Numbered from the stretch's first letter, positions 20,382 through 31,323 are shown. The stretch is 64,000 nucleotides of DNA from Cryoendolithus antarcticus (GCA_002077065.1 NAJO01000021.1:248001-312000); one strand, 5' to 3'. Numbers and translations: made by a program. Notes: generated by a model from the sequence alone, not told the origin.

Positions 20382-21109
20382 ATGTCCGACGCCGAGACCC
20401 CGTCCGCCGCCGCCAAGCCGCTCTTTACCGACAAAGAGGAGAAGGTTCTTAAGGTGGCGTGGTCGTGCCTTAAGTCGGGCCCGCCGGAGGTCGATATCGA
20501 GAAGTTGCAGAAGGTAAACAAAATGCCGCGCCGAGAAATCAAGTTTGTTTGCTGATCCCCCTCTTAGGCGGCCGGTTTCAACACCCAGAAGACTGCAAGC
20601 AACACCTGGGCCACGATCAAGAAGAAGCTCGCGACCTTCTCTTCCGACGGTGATTGTACGTCCTCGCTCATTTCCATTTCTCTCACATTCCCAATTATTC
20701 TGACTCCTTTCTAGCCATCTCCACCCCGAAGAAAACCCCCACCTCCACCAAGAAGCGTGGCAAGAAGGTCTCCGCTGCCAATGTCGATGTCGAAGCCTCC
20801 GATGACGACGAGGCTACCCCCGCTACCAAGAAAGTCAAGACCACCCTCGCCGCTACTGAGAACGGCCGTCCCAAGCGCGGCAAGAAGCTCACCGCCAAGG
20901 CTCAGGAGGCTGCTGAGCAGATGAAGATGGAGGAGAGTGAGGGGGAGTTGATTGTGGTCAAGCCAAAGTCTAAGGGCAAGGCTGTCAAGGCTGAGGAGCC
21001 TGAGGAGGCTGTTGAGGAGGAGCCTGAGGAGGAAGTTGAGGAGGATGTGAGGCCTGTGCGTGAGCATGGGGAGGGCAGCGAGGATGGGGAGATCCTGGAT
21101 TGCGAGTGA
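20382..21109 (+). CDS. Myb-like DNA-binding domain nuclear protein, acidic tail
   Basis: Three exons, 20382-20513, 20568-20655 and 20715-21109 (introns 54 and 59 bp), give 204 residues. Residues about 14-70 form one compact helical domain (LFTDKEEKVLKVAWSCLK ... NTWATIKKKLATF) of the short Myb-like type common in filamentous ascomycetes. The rest is disordered: basic stretches (KKRGKKVS, PKRGKKLTAKAQ) resembling AT-hook/nuclear-localisation segments, then a Glu-rich acidic tail with several EEPEEEV runs. It is probably a small chromatin-associated protein; its role is unknown. Single-copy conservation in Dothideomycetes is my expectation, not shown here. Confidence 0.75.
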
Positions 21110-21913
21110 GGTGCGAAAGGGGAGGGGAGAAGGTCTGAGGAGAGAAGGTGCGAGGGGTGAGAGAAGGTGGTTGAGTGAGGAGAGACTTTTGGAGTGCGAT
21201 GGCATCTGATAGCAGAGTTTGTGATAACGACGATACGACACGACAGCTTGTGAAAGGCTAGTCTAGTAGCTGACCGACTTGACGGACGGACGGCGAAAGG
21301 TAGCTTAGTATACTCGCTTATGTACTACTCTCGGTGCTAAAATACACCTTTCCTGTACAAACACTATCTCAACTGCTTTTCTTGTAATAGTTCCAGCGCT
21401 TCCCTCGAGAGCACTGCTTCGCATGTATCTTACTTGCGAGTTGCGACGACACCCACTGTTTTTCTCGACGATTCAGTGTACCTCTCTTGCACTCGTGGCA
21501 CTCAAGCTGCGTTCTCGCATTTCATTCTGATGTCTCCTACTAGAGACCTGCTCAGAATCTACCCTTCACGCAATGGCACCAAGTCTCGCTCTCCGCAGCT
21601 TGCTCTGAACCTCCTGCGCTACAATAGTCGCGGCTGCGCAGACTGAGACGTGTGGTGGGAGACCGCGGAGAGGCTCCGTTGCATTTATCTTGAGATCGAA
21701 GGGTTTGTGTGACTTCGTCTGCTTCGCTCCGTGGTTCTGTCAAGAAAGGCAACTGCATGACATCTTGCTACTGCACCAGAGGCCGGGACTACTTCGCGGC
21801 TTCGTCACAATGCTAATTCTGATGCGATGCTGGCAGTTTTGATGGAATCCTGCCAGTGACGCTGCTTGGTTACTCAGCGCCGACTTCGATAGCAGCTGAT
21901 GCTACTCGTGCAC
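21110..21913. other. Intergenic, about 800 bp, no gene recognised
   Basis: Start of the gene-poor stretch. Only short frames; no repeat or element recognised. Confidence 0.5.
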
Positions 21914-23495
21914 TCAGTCACGCTCCCATGCTTCAAGTGATCCAGCGATACGAGCCACAGGAGGCTTACTAGGGTGTCCGAATTTGCAATGCACATCCCA
22001 TGAGGTACTTGCCGAGGCGACCATCGAGCTTAGGTCGTCGATCCAGCGGAGTTCCTCAAGGTACTCGTACTTTTGAAAGAAATCGCGCACCCTGTTTCCT
22101 CCGAGTGAGCGCAGCGGCGAGAGTACGATGTGATCCGGCTCGCAGCTTGCGGGGAAGGCTCTACACACGTTGGTGGCGCACAAGTGTGCCTCCTTCAGGA
22201 GTGCATCATGCCTCAAAATCTCAGTCAAGGTGAGGTCTGAATAGAAAGAGGCTACGGTGACGTCGCCGATTTCCAGTAGCATCACGTTCATCTCCCACAG
22301 CGTGCTCCAGTATCCCACGTAGTGCGTCCAGGGCTGATAGGACTCGAATATGTAGATGCGGTCAAATGCAGTACTTCGATCGTCCCACAAGCGTGCGAGT
22401 GTCGTGGCTTTGGCGATGAGGCCAGTACGGATTCCTCGTTCCGCACCGTAATGCTTGGCGAATACGTCTATGAGGCGATCTCGCGCATCAATGATGCGTC
22501 GTGCAAGCTGCTTCAGCTGTAGCGAACAAGCATCGTGTGCTGACTTGCCGAGTATTTGATCTCGAAATCGCAGAAGGGCGGGAATCTCGAGAGAAACAGT
22601 GTTGAGCTCCAGCCACGCCTGATCCTGCGGACGTGTACTGATTGCCGTCGGTGCGCCGAAGTTACATCGCACAGGTTTCCGCTGGATGAGCCCGATGAGG
22701 TATGCATTAGATCTTAAGGACGCGCACAGAGCTCTGCCAAATGCCGATTGTAAGATCTCGTCTCGGTTGACTTCGAAGAAGACTTGGGCACCGTTGAGAT
22801 GAGCGAGGAAAGCATCGCCAGAGCTGATCTTCCCGGGTACTGCAATGCACTCATGGACTTCACAATGCGCCAGCAGGATCAGAGATGATAGAGTTGTGTC
22901 TTTTGCAGGCTCTTTGAGTTGGTGTCAGGGAACACGCATGTCCGCATGAACCATATAGCCCATGCGTAAGATCTCAGGGCGCGCAACTTCAGCCTTTCGT
23001 CATTATATATGGTCCCCAGGAAAGCGAAGCAGAGCGCGTGACAGGATATCTTCAGTAGCGGCGTACTGTCCACCAGATCAGAGAGGTAGTGAGTGTGAGT
23101 TAGTTGGTCAATGGAGCCATCTCTGGCAGATGGAAGATAGATCCGCAGGAACCTGCCGAGCAGCTGCATGTCCTGTATTCTAGTGACATCGATCTGGCGC
23201 GGCAGTTGAACGACTGATTCGTCATCTTCGAAGTGAACTTTGCGACCTCTCGTCACTAGAGTAGCAGTCGTAGAGATCAATGTCGCTGAGTCTTCTCGGG
23301 CTGCCCACCTCTGAGCCTGCAATGATCGACGCCTGGTCTTCGCCTGTCTGCAGCCTCCCAGTCCCTGGTCTGCATGATCGCTGCTAGCGGCAGCAATGGC
23401 TGGTGGAGTAGGCTAGGTGTGGGGTGCGCTGCGTCGGCCGACTGCTGACGCTGCACCTGTGCGGTGACCACGGAGACGGAGTCGTACTCCGACAT
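21914..23495 (-). pseudogene. Frameshifted remnant of a fungal-specific transcription factor
   Basis: Two adjacent minus-strand frames together read like the long helical regulatory domain of a Zn(II)2Cys6 factor. The upstream part (about 23399-22879) includes LGRFLRIYLPSARDGS and LRSYAWAIWFMRT; the downstream part (about 22926-21914) includes TTLSSLILLAHCEVHECI and ends EAWERD. They lie in different phases with an overlap at 22879-22926 and no plausible intron between them (candidate GT..AG pairs are under 40 bp), so a one-base change is the simplest reading. The upstream end can be joined to an ATG at 23495 by a 44-bp GTGCAG...CCTAG intron, but a proper six-cysteine cluster is missing (only GCRQAKTRRR remains). 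A decayed gene is most likely; a sequencing error is the alternative. Confidence 0.6.
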
Positions 23496-24876
23496 GTGGT
23501 AATATAAATTCTTGGCAAAGCTTCATTTATACCTAAGATCTTTGTCATCAGCTGGAGGGCGCCTCATGTACCAGCTTTACTGCCAAGACATCGCCACCCC
23601 GCACCCTTCATGCATGCGGCTGAGTCAAGACATGCGTCTAGCGCATGCAATGATAACGGGAAAACCATGAAAGTGACAGCTTTTTCGGCACTAGTCCATA
23701 GTGGCGTAGGCCTAGACGTGAAGACCGCAGGATACGGATCAATGATCAGCACGAACGTCCTCGCCCGTGTTGCCGATTCCAGATTCCAAGGCTCCGTCGT
23801 ATGAGGGACTCGGTTTTATAGTTGAACCGAGGGTTGAACATGCAAAACGGACCCATCTGCTGTGCAATGGGTCACGGAGCTGGTCCATGGGCGCGACTGT
23901 TGGCAATATCGTCGTGGTTTAGACTTGGGTTGACCGCCGCATAGCGGATGATGCAGCTCCAGGATACGTAGTCTGCCGAGGGTGAATGCCAGCAACGCGC
24001 AGTGAACCCAGTGTCGAAGTCACATTTGCCGTATTTCTTGGGTTCAACGCCCAGCTGTGGAGCAGCTTCTTCTGCTTGCTCAAGAGTCCTGATCATTTAT
24101 CAAGCGTCACCTTTATGATCGATCCTCATCAATCTCGAAATCCTCTCGTCATCCTGAAGCCAGTCAACTCAACAAGCCAAGATGTTCGCATCCTCAGGTC
24201 TCTCCCGCCATCGCCGCGGGCACGTCACATCGAGACCCGAGCAATGGCCAAGACCCATTCTGAAAGAGACAGTGGTCCCCAGGCAGCCAGCCCGATTAGC
24301 CACAGTGACCTCGAGAGTAACAACATGGATCGACAGTCATGGAGAGCAAAACTATACGCTCGAGCAACGTCGTACGACCGAGTACAGGCTGTCGAAATCG
24401 ACAGCTAGACCATCCGGAAGGCATAGTCGGAGGGTGAAGTTCGCCTAAGCGGAGCTTGAGCAAAAGCTTGATGCGGACCACTTGGGCCAATAGATCGGCG
24501 CTAGGTATGGAGGATCGAGCCGAAGGGTTCCCGAAAGTCCAGTACGGATAAGGCATTCAACTTGCACATGGACAGGTCAGATGCCGGGTCGATCCAGCCA
24601 TGCGGGATGGCGTTTGACGAGCCTTTAGTATGTAGCGTTAATGTATATGCCAGCATTATACTTCTTCTAGTGTCTGTGAGTTCAAAAGGCTCCGCAACCT
24701 ATGTCAAGAGTTCTCGAGAGCCGGTAGAGCTTACATCCTTGTCTTCAGTGCTTGTGTTAACCGAGACAGTATTCTATGTCGTCTGACCAAGCCAAGACTC
24801 AACAAAAGGCGAAGTCCAAACGCAGGCCACATCTAGCCAACAAGATCGAGCCTCGGATTAAATGTAGGATCGATGA
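23496..24876. other. Gene-poor stretch, about 1.4 kb
   Basis: Frames of up to 140 codons (for example 23986-24408) have no recognisable domain or splice pattern. It may contain decayed sequence; no direct or inverted repeat was noticed by eye. Confidence 0.45.
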
Positions 24877-25521
24877 TCACAGCTTGCTCGGCTTCGGCCC
24901 AATAAACATTCCCTCACCAGTAGCGCAGATAACGAGCGAGTCTTCCGGACTCGCGTGGTCGCTTTGCGCTTGCTTGACTTCGGCAGTGATCCAGTCCTTA
25001 CGGCCTTCCCTCTTGACGTGCTTCGCAACGATGACCACAGCCATACTTGTTTGTACGGGCTTGAGGTATTGCACATTCAGGTACGCTGTGAAGCTTCCCA
25101 TGTTTGTCGACGGCGTCTCACCGAGCGCCAGCCGTCTAGCGTATTCTCGCTCGAAATTGGCAGTTTGCAAAATGCCCATGGCTTCATCGATCAGAGTACC
25201 TATGATACCGCCGTGGAGAAGTCCAGGATGGCCGTCCATACCAATACCAAGTGTGCAAAAGGTCGTCACCTCGGTGATTATGGCCTGTGCACTCAGAGGC
25301 TGTATGTACGTTGATACCAAATCTCGCAATGTCAAGGGCGTCCGAAGTGTTGTAGCAAACAACGAATCCTCGTTGGTCTGTTTCGGCACCAGAGAGCTGG
25401 GAAGTCGTACAAACAGGTCCGGTTGCGCGAGCAACTTTGCCGTCCATGGAATTCGCTGGAAAGGCGCGATCGAGTCTGCAGTTGCAGCCTTCGAAGTGAC
25501 GAGCCCCGAATGAGAAGTCAT
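24877..25521 (-). CDS. Hotdog-fold (PaaI/4HBT-type) thioesterase
   Basis: Intronless, 214 residues. The second half is a single hotdog domain with the signature helix HPGLLHGGIIGTLIDEAMG (about residues 98-116), followed by the strand segment TAYLNVQYLKPVQTS and the C-terminal ICATGEGMFIGPKPSKL. Such proteins hydrolyse acyl-CoA thioesters. This subfamily is large in filamentous ascomycetes and often unlinked to a defined pathway, so the substrate is unknown. No mitochondrial leader or peroxisomal SKL signal is obvious, although the terminal PSKL ends in KL and is close to a PTS1. The gene stands isolated in the gene-poor stretch. Confidence 0.82.
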   Translation of the reverse strand: MTSHSGLVTSKAATADSIAPFQRIPWTAKLLAQPDLFVRLPSSLVPKQTNEDSLFATTLRTPLTLRDLVSTYIQPLSAQAIITEVTTFCTLGIGMDGHPGLLHGGIIGTLIDEAMGILQTANFEREYARRLALGETPSTNMGSFTAYLNVQYLKPVQTSMAVVIVAKHVKREGRKDWITAEVKQAQSDHASPEDSLVICATGEGMFIGPKPSKL

Positions 25522-25985
25522 GTTCCTGACTCAGTGATTGCTCACTATGATGCACGATCGGGTGCTAGATAGCATATGAGTATCATGATTAATTATAGTG
25601 AGTAGAGAAACAAGGTGAATGTGAGGTTGACCTGTTACAGTTCACGATCACCTCGGCAGAACTCGGGATCTCTGACTGAGCCGACGACTCTGTGTTTCAA
25701 CGTAGGCGAGGATGGACATTCACATGTTGCATCGACAGCAAAACATCGCGTCTGAGATCCCAAGCCTCCAAATTGAGATGGAGCCATGATAGTTAACGGA
25801 AGGCATTTTCATCCGCGGACAATTACCGTTGCAGAATCATGTTTCTTCCGATTTAGAGTCTATAAACACCTAACGAAGCCATGCTCCGGGGCTTGTGCAG
25901 CTTAGCTATATATATCACCTGTATCTGGGCACGTTTCAGACTATGCTAACCGTCCGAGCTTGCACATTGAGTAGCCCATCGTGCT
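25522..25985. other. Intergenic, about 460 bp
   Basis: Upstream of the thioesterase and downstream of the Cys-rich gene. Somewhat AT-richer than its surroundings (for example around 25570-25620). Nothing coding was seen. Confidence 0.5.
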
Positions 25986-26336
25986 TCAGCGCCGGCTTCT
26001 GCTCTCAAGACACTGCCAAGCCCTCTCAGACTCCCCATTCTCCCTATTCCTGTCCTGTATATCTTTAGCCTTCTGCTCGGCCTTCCTCTTGCGCTTCTGC
26101 TCTGCTTCCCAACAGTCGCGGCAGAGACCATCGTTCCAGTCATACCACTTCAGCTCGCGCCTCCGGTCCTGAGCAGGGCGAAAGCGCGGGTTGCCACGCT
26201 GGCACTCTGGCGGAAGGTCGATGGCGCAACGATTGAAGGTCTCTTCATCGCCATCGTCGCGACCGTCCCTGCCGTTGGACGGCCAGTCGTTGGGATGACG
26301 GCAACCTGACATCAGGTGGTCGATCATGTTGCACAT
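25986..26336 (-). CDS. Small Cys/His-containing hypothetical protein
   Basis: A 116-codon frame starting MCNMIDHLMSGCRH. Cysteines at residues 2, 12, about 37, 45 and a pair in GLCRDCWEAEQ near 75, with nearby His/Trp, suggest one small metal-binding or disulfide unit. It is followed by a charged Lys/Arg/Glu helix (about 78-110). Filamentous ascomycetes have many short proteins beginning with a MC...CGH-type Cys/His pattern; this resembles that group but is not assigned to a family. It has no signal peptide, so it is not an obvious secreted effector. A real gene is plausible but not certain. Confidence 0.5.
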   Translation of the reverse strand: MCNMIDHLMSGCRHPNDWPSNGRDGRDDGDEETFNRCAIDLPPECQRGNPRFRPAQDRRRELKWYDWNDGLCRDCWEAEQKRKRKAEQKAKDIQDRNRENGESERAWQCLESRSRR

Positions 26337-26928
26337 GATGTATGGAGCGACTGTGTGTGATTGCTGATGTTATGGGTCTTAGTGAGCTGTGAGATTGTTT
26401 GTCTAAAGAATATGATGGAGATGATGGTTCGAAGAGGGCTTGGTCGAATGGTGTGGTGGTATCGTTGTGTGTATATACGTTGGAAGTCGACTTATAGTTG
26501 CTCGAGAGTAACAGCGACTGGTGCACTGCGAGCAGTAGTCGTAAGCCCGATGACTCTGTAGGAGTAATGCTAGCGCTGATCTTTAAACGCATCAAAGCGG
26601 TAGTCCATTGCATGAGGTGAAACTATTATCGTTCCCAGGACTTGCGCAGTCGACGACATCTCGATCGCCGTATAGGAGGGTAGCCTACCCTACCCGGACA
26701 TGGACGGGATTAGATACCTTCAAGCGAATTATAGGAGCGGTAATACTTGCGAGTGACTGAAGCTTGCTGCACAAAGGTGAGTAGGCCGTATAAGCAAGCT
26801 GCTCTGGCGGATGAGCGAAGGAGAGAGAACAATATCGACAGGAGGCTAGTCATCGTGTCCAAGGACGATCTCGATCAATTCACTGTGTTCCGACAGCGAT
26901 GGACACTTTTGCACACAGGTTTCTATTT
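26337..26928. other. Intergenic, about 590 bp
   Basis: Promoter side of the Cys-rich gene and 3' side of DER1. No gene or element recognised. Confidence 0.5.
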
Positions 26929-27791
26929 CTACCGTATGTCAGCTACAGCAGGTACAGCGACCTCACGGCGTAATGCTGCTGCATGTACATCCGTATCTGC
27001 AAGTGGTATCGCTCTTCGCTCAAAGAGTCGCAGCCACCAGTTGGGCGGATCCATCGGTCGATAGCCGTTGTGTGTAGATGGGTATATGTCATTGAAGAAG
27101 TACCACACTACATCATGTCAGCATTTAATCGATGTGGAACTACGTACAATCAATAGCTTACCATGCCCCACAGCTATGCCACATAGCTCATCTTTCGGCC
27201 AATGGCCATGCAGCACCACGTTGAACGCGATAAGGACCCAGGGAAGCCAAGGCGCCTTGAATGTGAGAAGGCCAAGGAAGCTCAGCCGCGTGTCTGGGTT
27301 GCGCCGACTCCAGATGTACACCAGTGTCGAGCTCAGGGTAGTACCCAAGAACGCTTGACTGAAGAGCGGCGCGACTGTTAGAAGTGTTGTCGCGGCGTAG
27401 AAGAGCAGCCAGCTGAAGTGTGCGACGCTAGCGGCGGACTCCTCCAGCATACGGGCATAGCGTTGTATGAAGAAGATGTGGAAGAGCAGGTTCAGCGATA
27501 GTGGGCCGAAGTAGATGAACGTTGTGAACAGTCGCCAGTACTATTATAAGTCAGTGGACGACCCTCGTGCTCACAAATCATCTCAGTGGCGCTTACCTGG
27601 CTTTTGTGAAAGACCGCGCGATAGCTGTAGAACAGCTGGAACGGTGTTATGATGTGGCACTGAACCAGTACTCCCGTCAATACAGTCGCTGTCGTCCACC
27701 ATCTCGTGCACACTGGCATCTCGAAGAACCATTGCTCCAGTGGTAATTGGCCCAGCGCGCCGTCTCCGCCTCCACCCATCATTGCGGCCAT
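26929..27791 (-). CDS. DER1: Derlin (Der1-like ER-associated degradation protein)
   Basis: Three exons, 27791-27597, 27540-27162 and 27107-26929 (introns 56 and 54 bp), give 250 residues. The rhomboid-like Derlin core is clear: MPVCTRWWTTATVLTG, the QYWRLFTTFIYFGPLS segment created by the first splice, RRNPDTRLSFLGLL, the APWLPWVLIAFNVVLHG helix and GHVWYFFNDIYPSTHNG across the second splice, followed by RPMDPPNWW. Derlins are ER membrane pseudoproteases that thin the bilayer and help dislocate misfolded proteins to the proteasome. The cytosolic tail after WWLRLFERR is Ala/Val-rich, ending ADIR. The closeness to metazoan Derlin-2/3-type sequences is an impression; orthology to yeast Der1 or Dfm1 is not settled. 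Confidence 0.92.
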
Positions 27792-28349
27792 GGTGTCGGA
27801 TCAGTCGCGACTCTCCTCCCCTCGGAGAAGTGAGTCTCTTAGGCCTGGGGACACTAGTTGACAGACATGTAGATCCAGAGATTATGATCCGGAAAGCTTG
27901 CTATGATTCAGATGCGGTTTGCTGTCAAAGGATGTGAGATCGCGGACAGGTGTCGAGACTTAAGTGACGTCGATGAGGTGCGATCCGGGGAATAAAGTGA
28001 CGGAGCGAGCCGCTTCAACGCGCGCTTGCCAAATGAGGCGCCTCCTCGGCATGTGCTCTCCAAGAGCCGGGCCAAAACAACCAGATATGCGACTGACTGA
28101 TCGCGACAAGTTGGATCGGGAATACTGGCTTTCGACTCTGGCGCATCTCGTCAACACATCACACTACCCGTAGCATCCTGGACTGATCTGACATACGCTC
28201 GCTTGGACCCACGCTCGATAATTCTTGTTATCTTGGAGCGATACATTGCAGCGCATTGAGTCAGGACCTCACCAAAGAGGAGAGCGCATTGGCCGCCAAC
28301 ACTGCAGGGCAGGGCCTGGAGGACGAGTGCATCGGCCTTGGAGCACAGC
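27792..28349. promoter_or_regulatory. Divergent upstream region DER1 / CENP-A
   Basis: About 560 bp between the divergent starts of DER1 and the centromeric histone gene. No coding content and no confidently named site. Confidence 0.45.
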
Positions 28350-28936
28350 ATGGCACGAACATCGATGGCCACGAGAGGCGGCAAGAGCACAGGCGCACGA
28401 CGGGGAGGACCAGCGACATCAGGGAAGAGGTTGACGAAAGCACCACGGCCTCGAGGAGCACCACCAGGTATGGATCCCCTAGCTGCTTGTTACGCGCGAT
28501 GAGCATCTGTTTACCGGGTCTAACAATACAAGCAGCAAGTCCCGGCACGCGCAAGAAGCCTCGATACAAACCAGGCACAGTTGCGCTGCGTGAGATCAGA
28601 CGGTATCAGAAGTCAACGGAACTCTTGATGGCGAAGCTTCCTTTCTCGCGACTGGTATATAAACTCCTTGCCACTGCTTGAACGAGGACCGCGGGAGCCG
28701 AACACAGAGGCTAACAACTTGCGTAGGTCCGCGAAGTCTCCTACAACGTTGCGCCCATGCAATTCGGCCACCACATGTGGCAGTCGCAAGCAATACAAGC
28801 TCTTCAAGAAGCAGCGGAAGCGTTTCTCGTGCATCTGTTTGAGGATACGAACCTCTGCGCGCTACATGCGAAACGCGTCACGATAATGCAGAAGGATATA
28901 CAACTTGCTAGGCGAATACGGGGAGGGGCCTTTTGA
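28350..28936 (+). CDS. CENPA: Centromeric histone H3 variant CENP-A (Cse4/CenH3)
   Basis: Three exons, 28350-28467, 28533-28654 and 28727-28936 (introns 65 and 72 bp; both have TCTAAC/GCTAAC branch points), give 149 residues. The tail begins [14 protein letters not shown]; the histone fold starts at [19 protein letters not shown] (50-68) and contains PFSRLVRE, joined across intron 2. CENP-A rather than canonical H3 is shown by an enlarged loop 1 (after VREV, 84), Trp98 in [33 protein letters not shown] and a divergent end [16 protein letters not shown] nucleosomes specify the centromere and seed the kinetochore. The reading frame changes at each intron, so no single frame shows the gene. Confidence 0.93.
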
Positions 28937-29409
28937 GCCTGCTTGAGTGCCATTGCTGAGGCTTCGATAATTATGATGATTTGGACAGGCAGCGATGGCG
29001 TTGGGGCGTGATACATTTTTGTGGTCGAGCAGACCATGTGGAGCGGGCTTAGCAAGATTTCGCACGCTTGAATACCAACACTCGCATCTATGGCGCCCAG
29101 CTTTCATGCGACACCAAAATCATAGATGTGCCGAAAGTCATTGCATGGTCAATGCAAGCTCGTCACAGGTCGCGTCGCGTGAAACCCATTGCCACGTGCC
29201 GACAAACAATGCGGGATGACATCAAACTGCGCTCGCCAAGTCATGTTGTTCTGCAGAAGACATACCAATATTCACGAGCAATTGTACATCGTCTTAATGC
29301 TCGACCTGCGATCGATTTTTACAACCGACCGAGCCTCTTGAGTATGCTGGCGATGGGGTTGTAACGGCCCGACATTCTTGAGCAGCTGATATTCTGCCAG
29401 GGACACATC
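28937..29409. other. Intergenic between CENP-A and the MBOAT gene
   Basis: About 470 bp: CENP-A 3' region and acyltransferase promoter. One CACGTG hexamer lies at 29193-29198, about 210 bp before the acyltransferase ATG. Confidence 0.5.
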
Positions 29410-31223
29410 ATGCTTCCCTACATCGATGTCCGTAAGTATAAGTCGATATTCTTGACGTTACGTATACCCCACTGACGAATTCGCAGCCTTCGCCTATGGC
29501 GCGAACGCCCTCGGGTCCTCCACAGACGAGCTCAAGCTCATATTCAGTTTCTTACTGTCGTACCCTCTTGCGGCCCTATTGAAGCGATTACCCGACAACA
29601 ACCCTAAGCTCAAGAACTACTTCATCATCGGCGTCTCGGTCTTTTACCTCGTTGGCCTCTTTGATCTCTGGGCCGGCCTGGCTCTTCTCGTGACCGATGC
29701 CTTAGCAGCTTACCTCATCGCGGCGTACGTGGAAGGACCGTACATGCCATGGATCGGCTTCGTTGTGCTCATGGGCCATATGAGCGTCTCGCACATTGGG
29801 CGAGCTCGTGCCGCAAGTCCATCTTCTGTCGACATTACTGGAGCGCAGATGGTCATGGTCATGAAGCTCACGGCTTTCTGCTGGAACGTATGGGACGGAA
29901 AGCAAGACCAGGCAGGGTTGACCGACTATCAGCGTGACCGTGCACTTAAGGAGTTGCCTTCACCACTTGACTTCGCTGCCTATGTTGCCTTCTTCCCGAG
30001 CCTCATGGCTGGACCGGCATTCGACTTCGCGGACTACAAGCGCTGGCTGGAGACGAGCATGTTCGACATGCCAGCCGGCAGCGACCCGGCTAAGGCACCA
30101 CCAACTCGCAAGAAGCGGAGGATTCCTCGAAGTGGGACGCCGGCAATGATCAATCTCGCGACGGGCATAGCGTGGATTCTAGCCTTCCTGCAATTTGACA
30201 AGTACTTCAACCCGGCTTTCGTGCTGGCTGACAAGTTCTGGAGTTACAAACTTGTCACACGCATCTTCTACATCTACATGATGAACCTCGTCATGCGGAT
30301 GAAGTACTACGGCGTGTGGACGATGACTGAGGGTGCTTGCATCATGGCAGGCATTGGCTACAAGGGAGTGGATCCGAAGACAGGGAAGGCGAGTTGGGAC
30401 CGGCTGACCAACATCAAGCCGTTGGGTGTTGAGCTTGCGCAGAACAGCCACGCTTATTTGGGCAACTGGAACATCAACACGAACAACTGGCTGCGCAATT
30501 ACATGTACCTGCGAGTGACTCCAAAGGGCAAGAAGCCGGGTTTTCGAGCAACGTTGGCTACGTTCTTCACGAGTGCGTTCTGGCATGGGTTCTACTCGGG
30601 CTACTACCTGTCCTTCCTACTTGCAGCATTTGTGCAGAACACTTCCAAGAGTGAGTTTCCACTGTTCGCCATGTGTCCAATATCATTGCTGATAGACTGT
30701 TGCAGATGCCCGCCGCCTTGTGCGGCCATTCTTCATGACCCCAGACGGAACGCAGGCGCTCCCTCGAAAGCGCTACTACGACATCTTCTCCTGGGTTTTG
30801 ACCCAAGCCACCTTCTCGTTCGTGACGACTCCTTTCATCCTGCTAACCATGTCATCTTCGCTTCGAGCCTGGTCATCAGTCTACTTCTACCCCATCATCG
30901 GCGTCACACTAGCAGGAGCCTTCACAGCATCGCCCGGCAAGAAGTGGATTCAATCCAAGATCAAGGCTCGGAGTACCAGACCCGGAATGCAAAGAGTGGA
31001 GAGCATGGATCACCTGGCAGGCGCAACACTGGGTGTGCCCAGCGATCCGGGCAAGGAGTTCGACGAGATGGTGGATGAGATTGTGATCGAGGTGAAGAAG
31101 CGGAGGGGCAGTAAGGGTGTTCCTGACGTTGCGGAGTTGCGGCAGCAGGTCAAGGAGAATCTGTTCACGAAGGCGAAGAGTGAAGGTGGCCTCGAGGGTA
31201 TTGGTATCGCGAAAACGCAATAG
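29410..31223 (+). CDS. ALE1: MBOAT lysophospholipid acyltransferase (Ale1-like)
   Basis: Three exons, 29410-29431 (22 nt), 29487-30650 and 30706-31223 (introns of 55 bp each), give 567 residues. Many hydrophobic helices and the MBOAT signature are present: Asn in NNWLRNYMYLR (about 340-344) and the catalytic His374 in AFWHGFYSGYYL. YVAFFPSLMAGPAFDFADY is also typical of the LPCAT3/Ale1 branch. Such enzymes re-acylate lysophospholipids (Lands cycle) in the ER membrane. The cytosolic C-terminal tail (about 480-567) is charged, with a helix KEFDEMVDEIVIEVKKRRG. Yeast Ale1 is the closest named relative by motif; the acyl preference cannot be read from sequence. Confidence 0.93.
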
Positions 31224-31323
31224 TCTGGAGAGTGTGGAAACGCGTCTAAACATATCTATCGACATGAACTCGTTATATCATGACATCGGCCTAGGCTAAT
31301 CATGTGCCGGATTTGCCGCCCGC

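Noticed and set aside
23986..24448. 140-codon frame and an overlapping 88-codon frame
   Set aside because: No ATG-supported family content; composition looks random.
28613..29107. Several frames over the CENP-A third exon on both strands
   Set aside because: Shadows of the spliced CENP-A gene.
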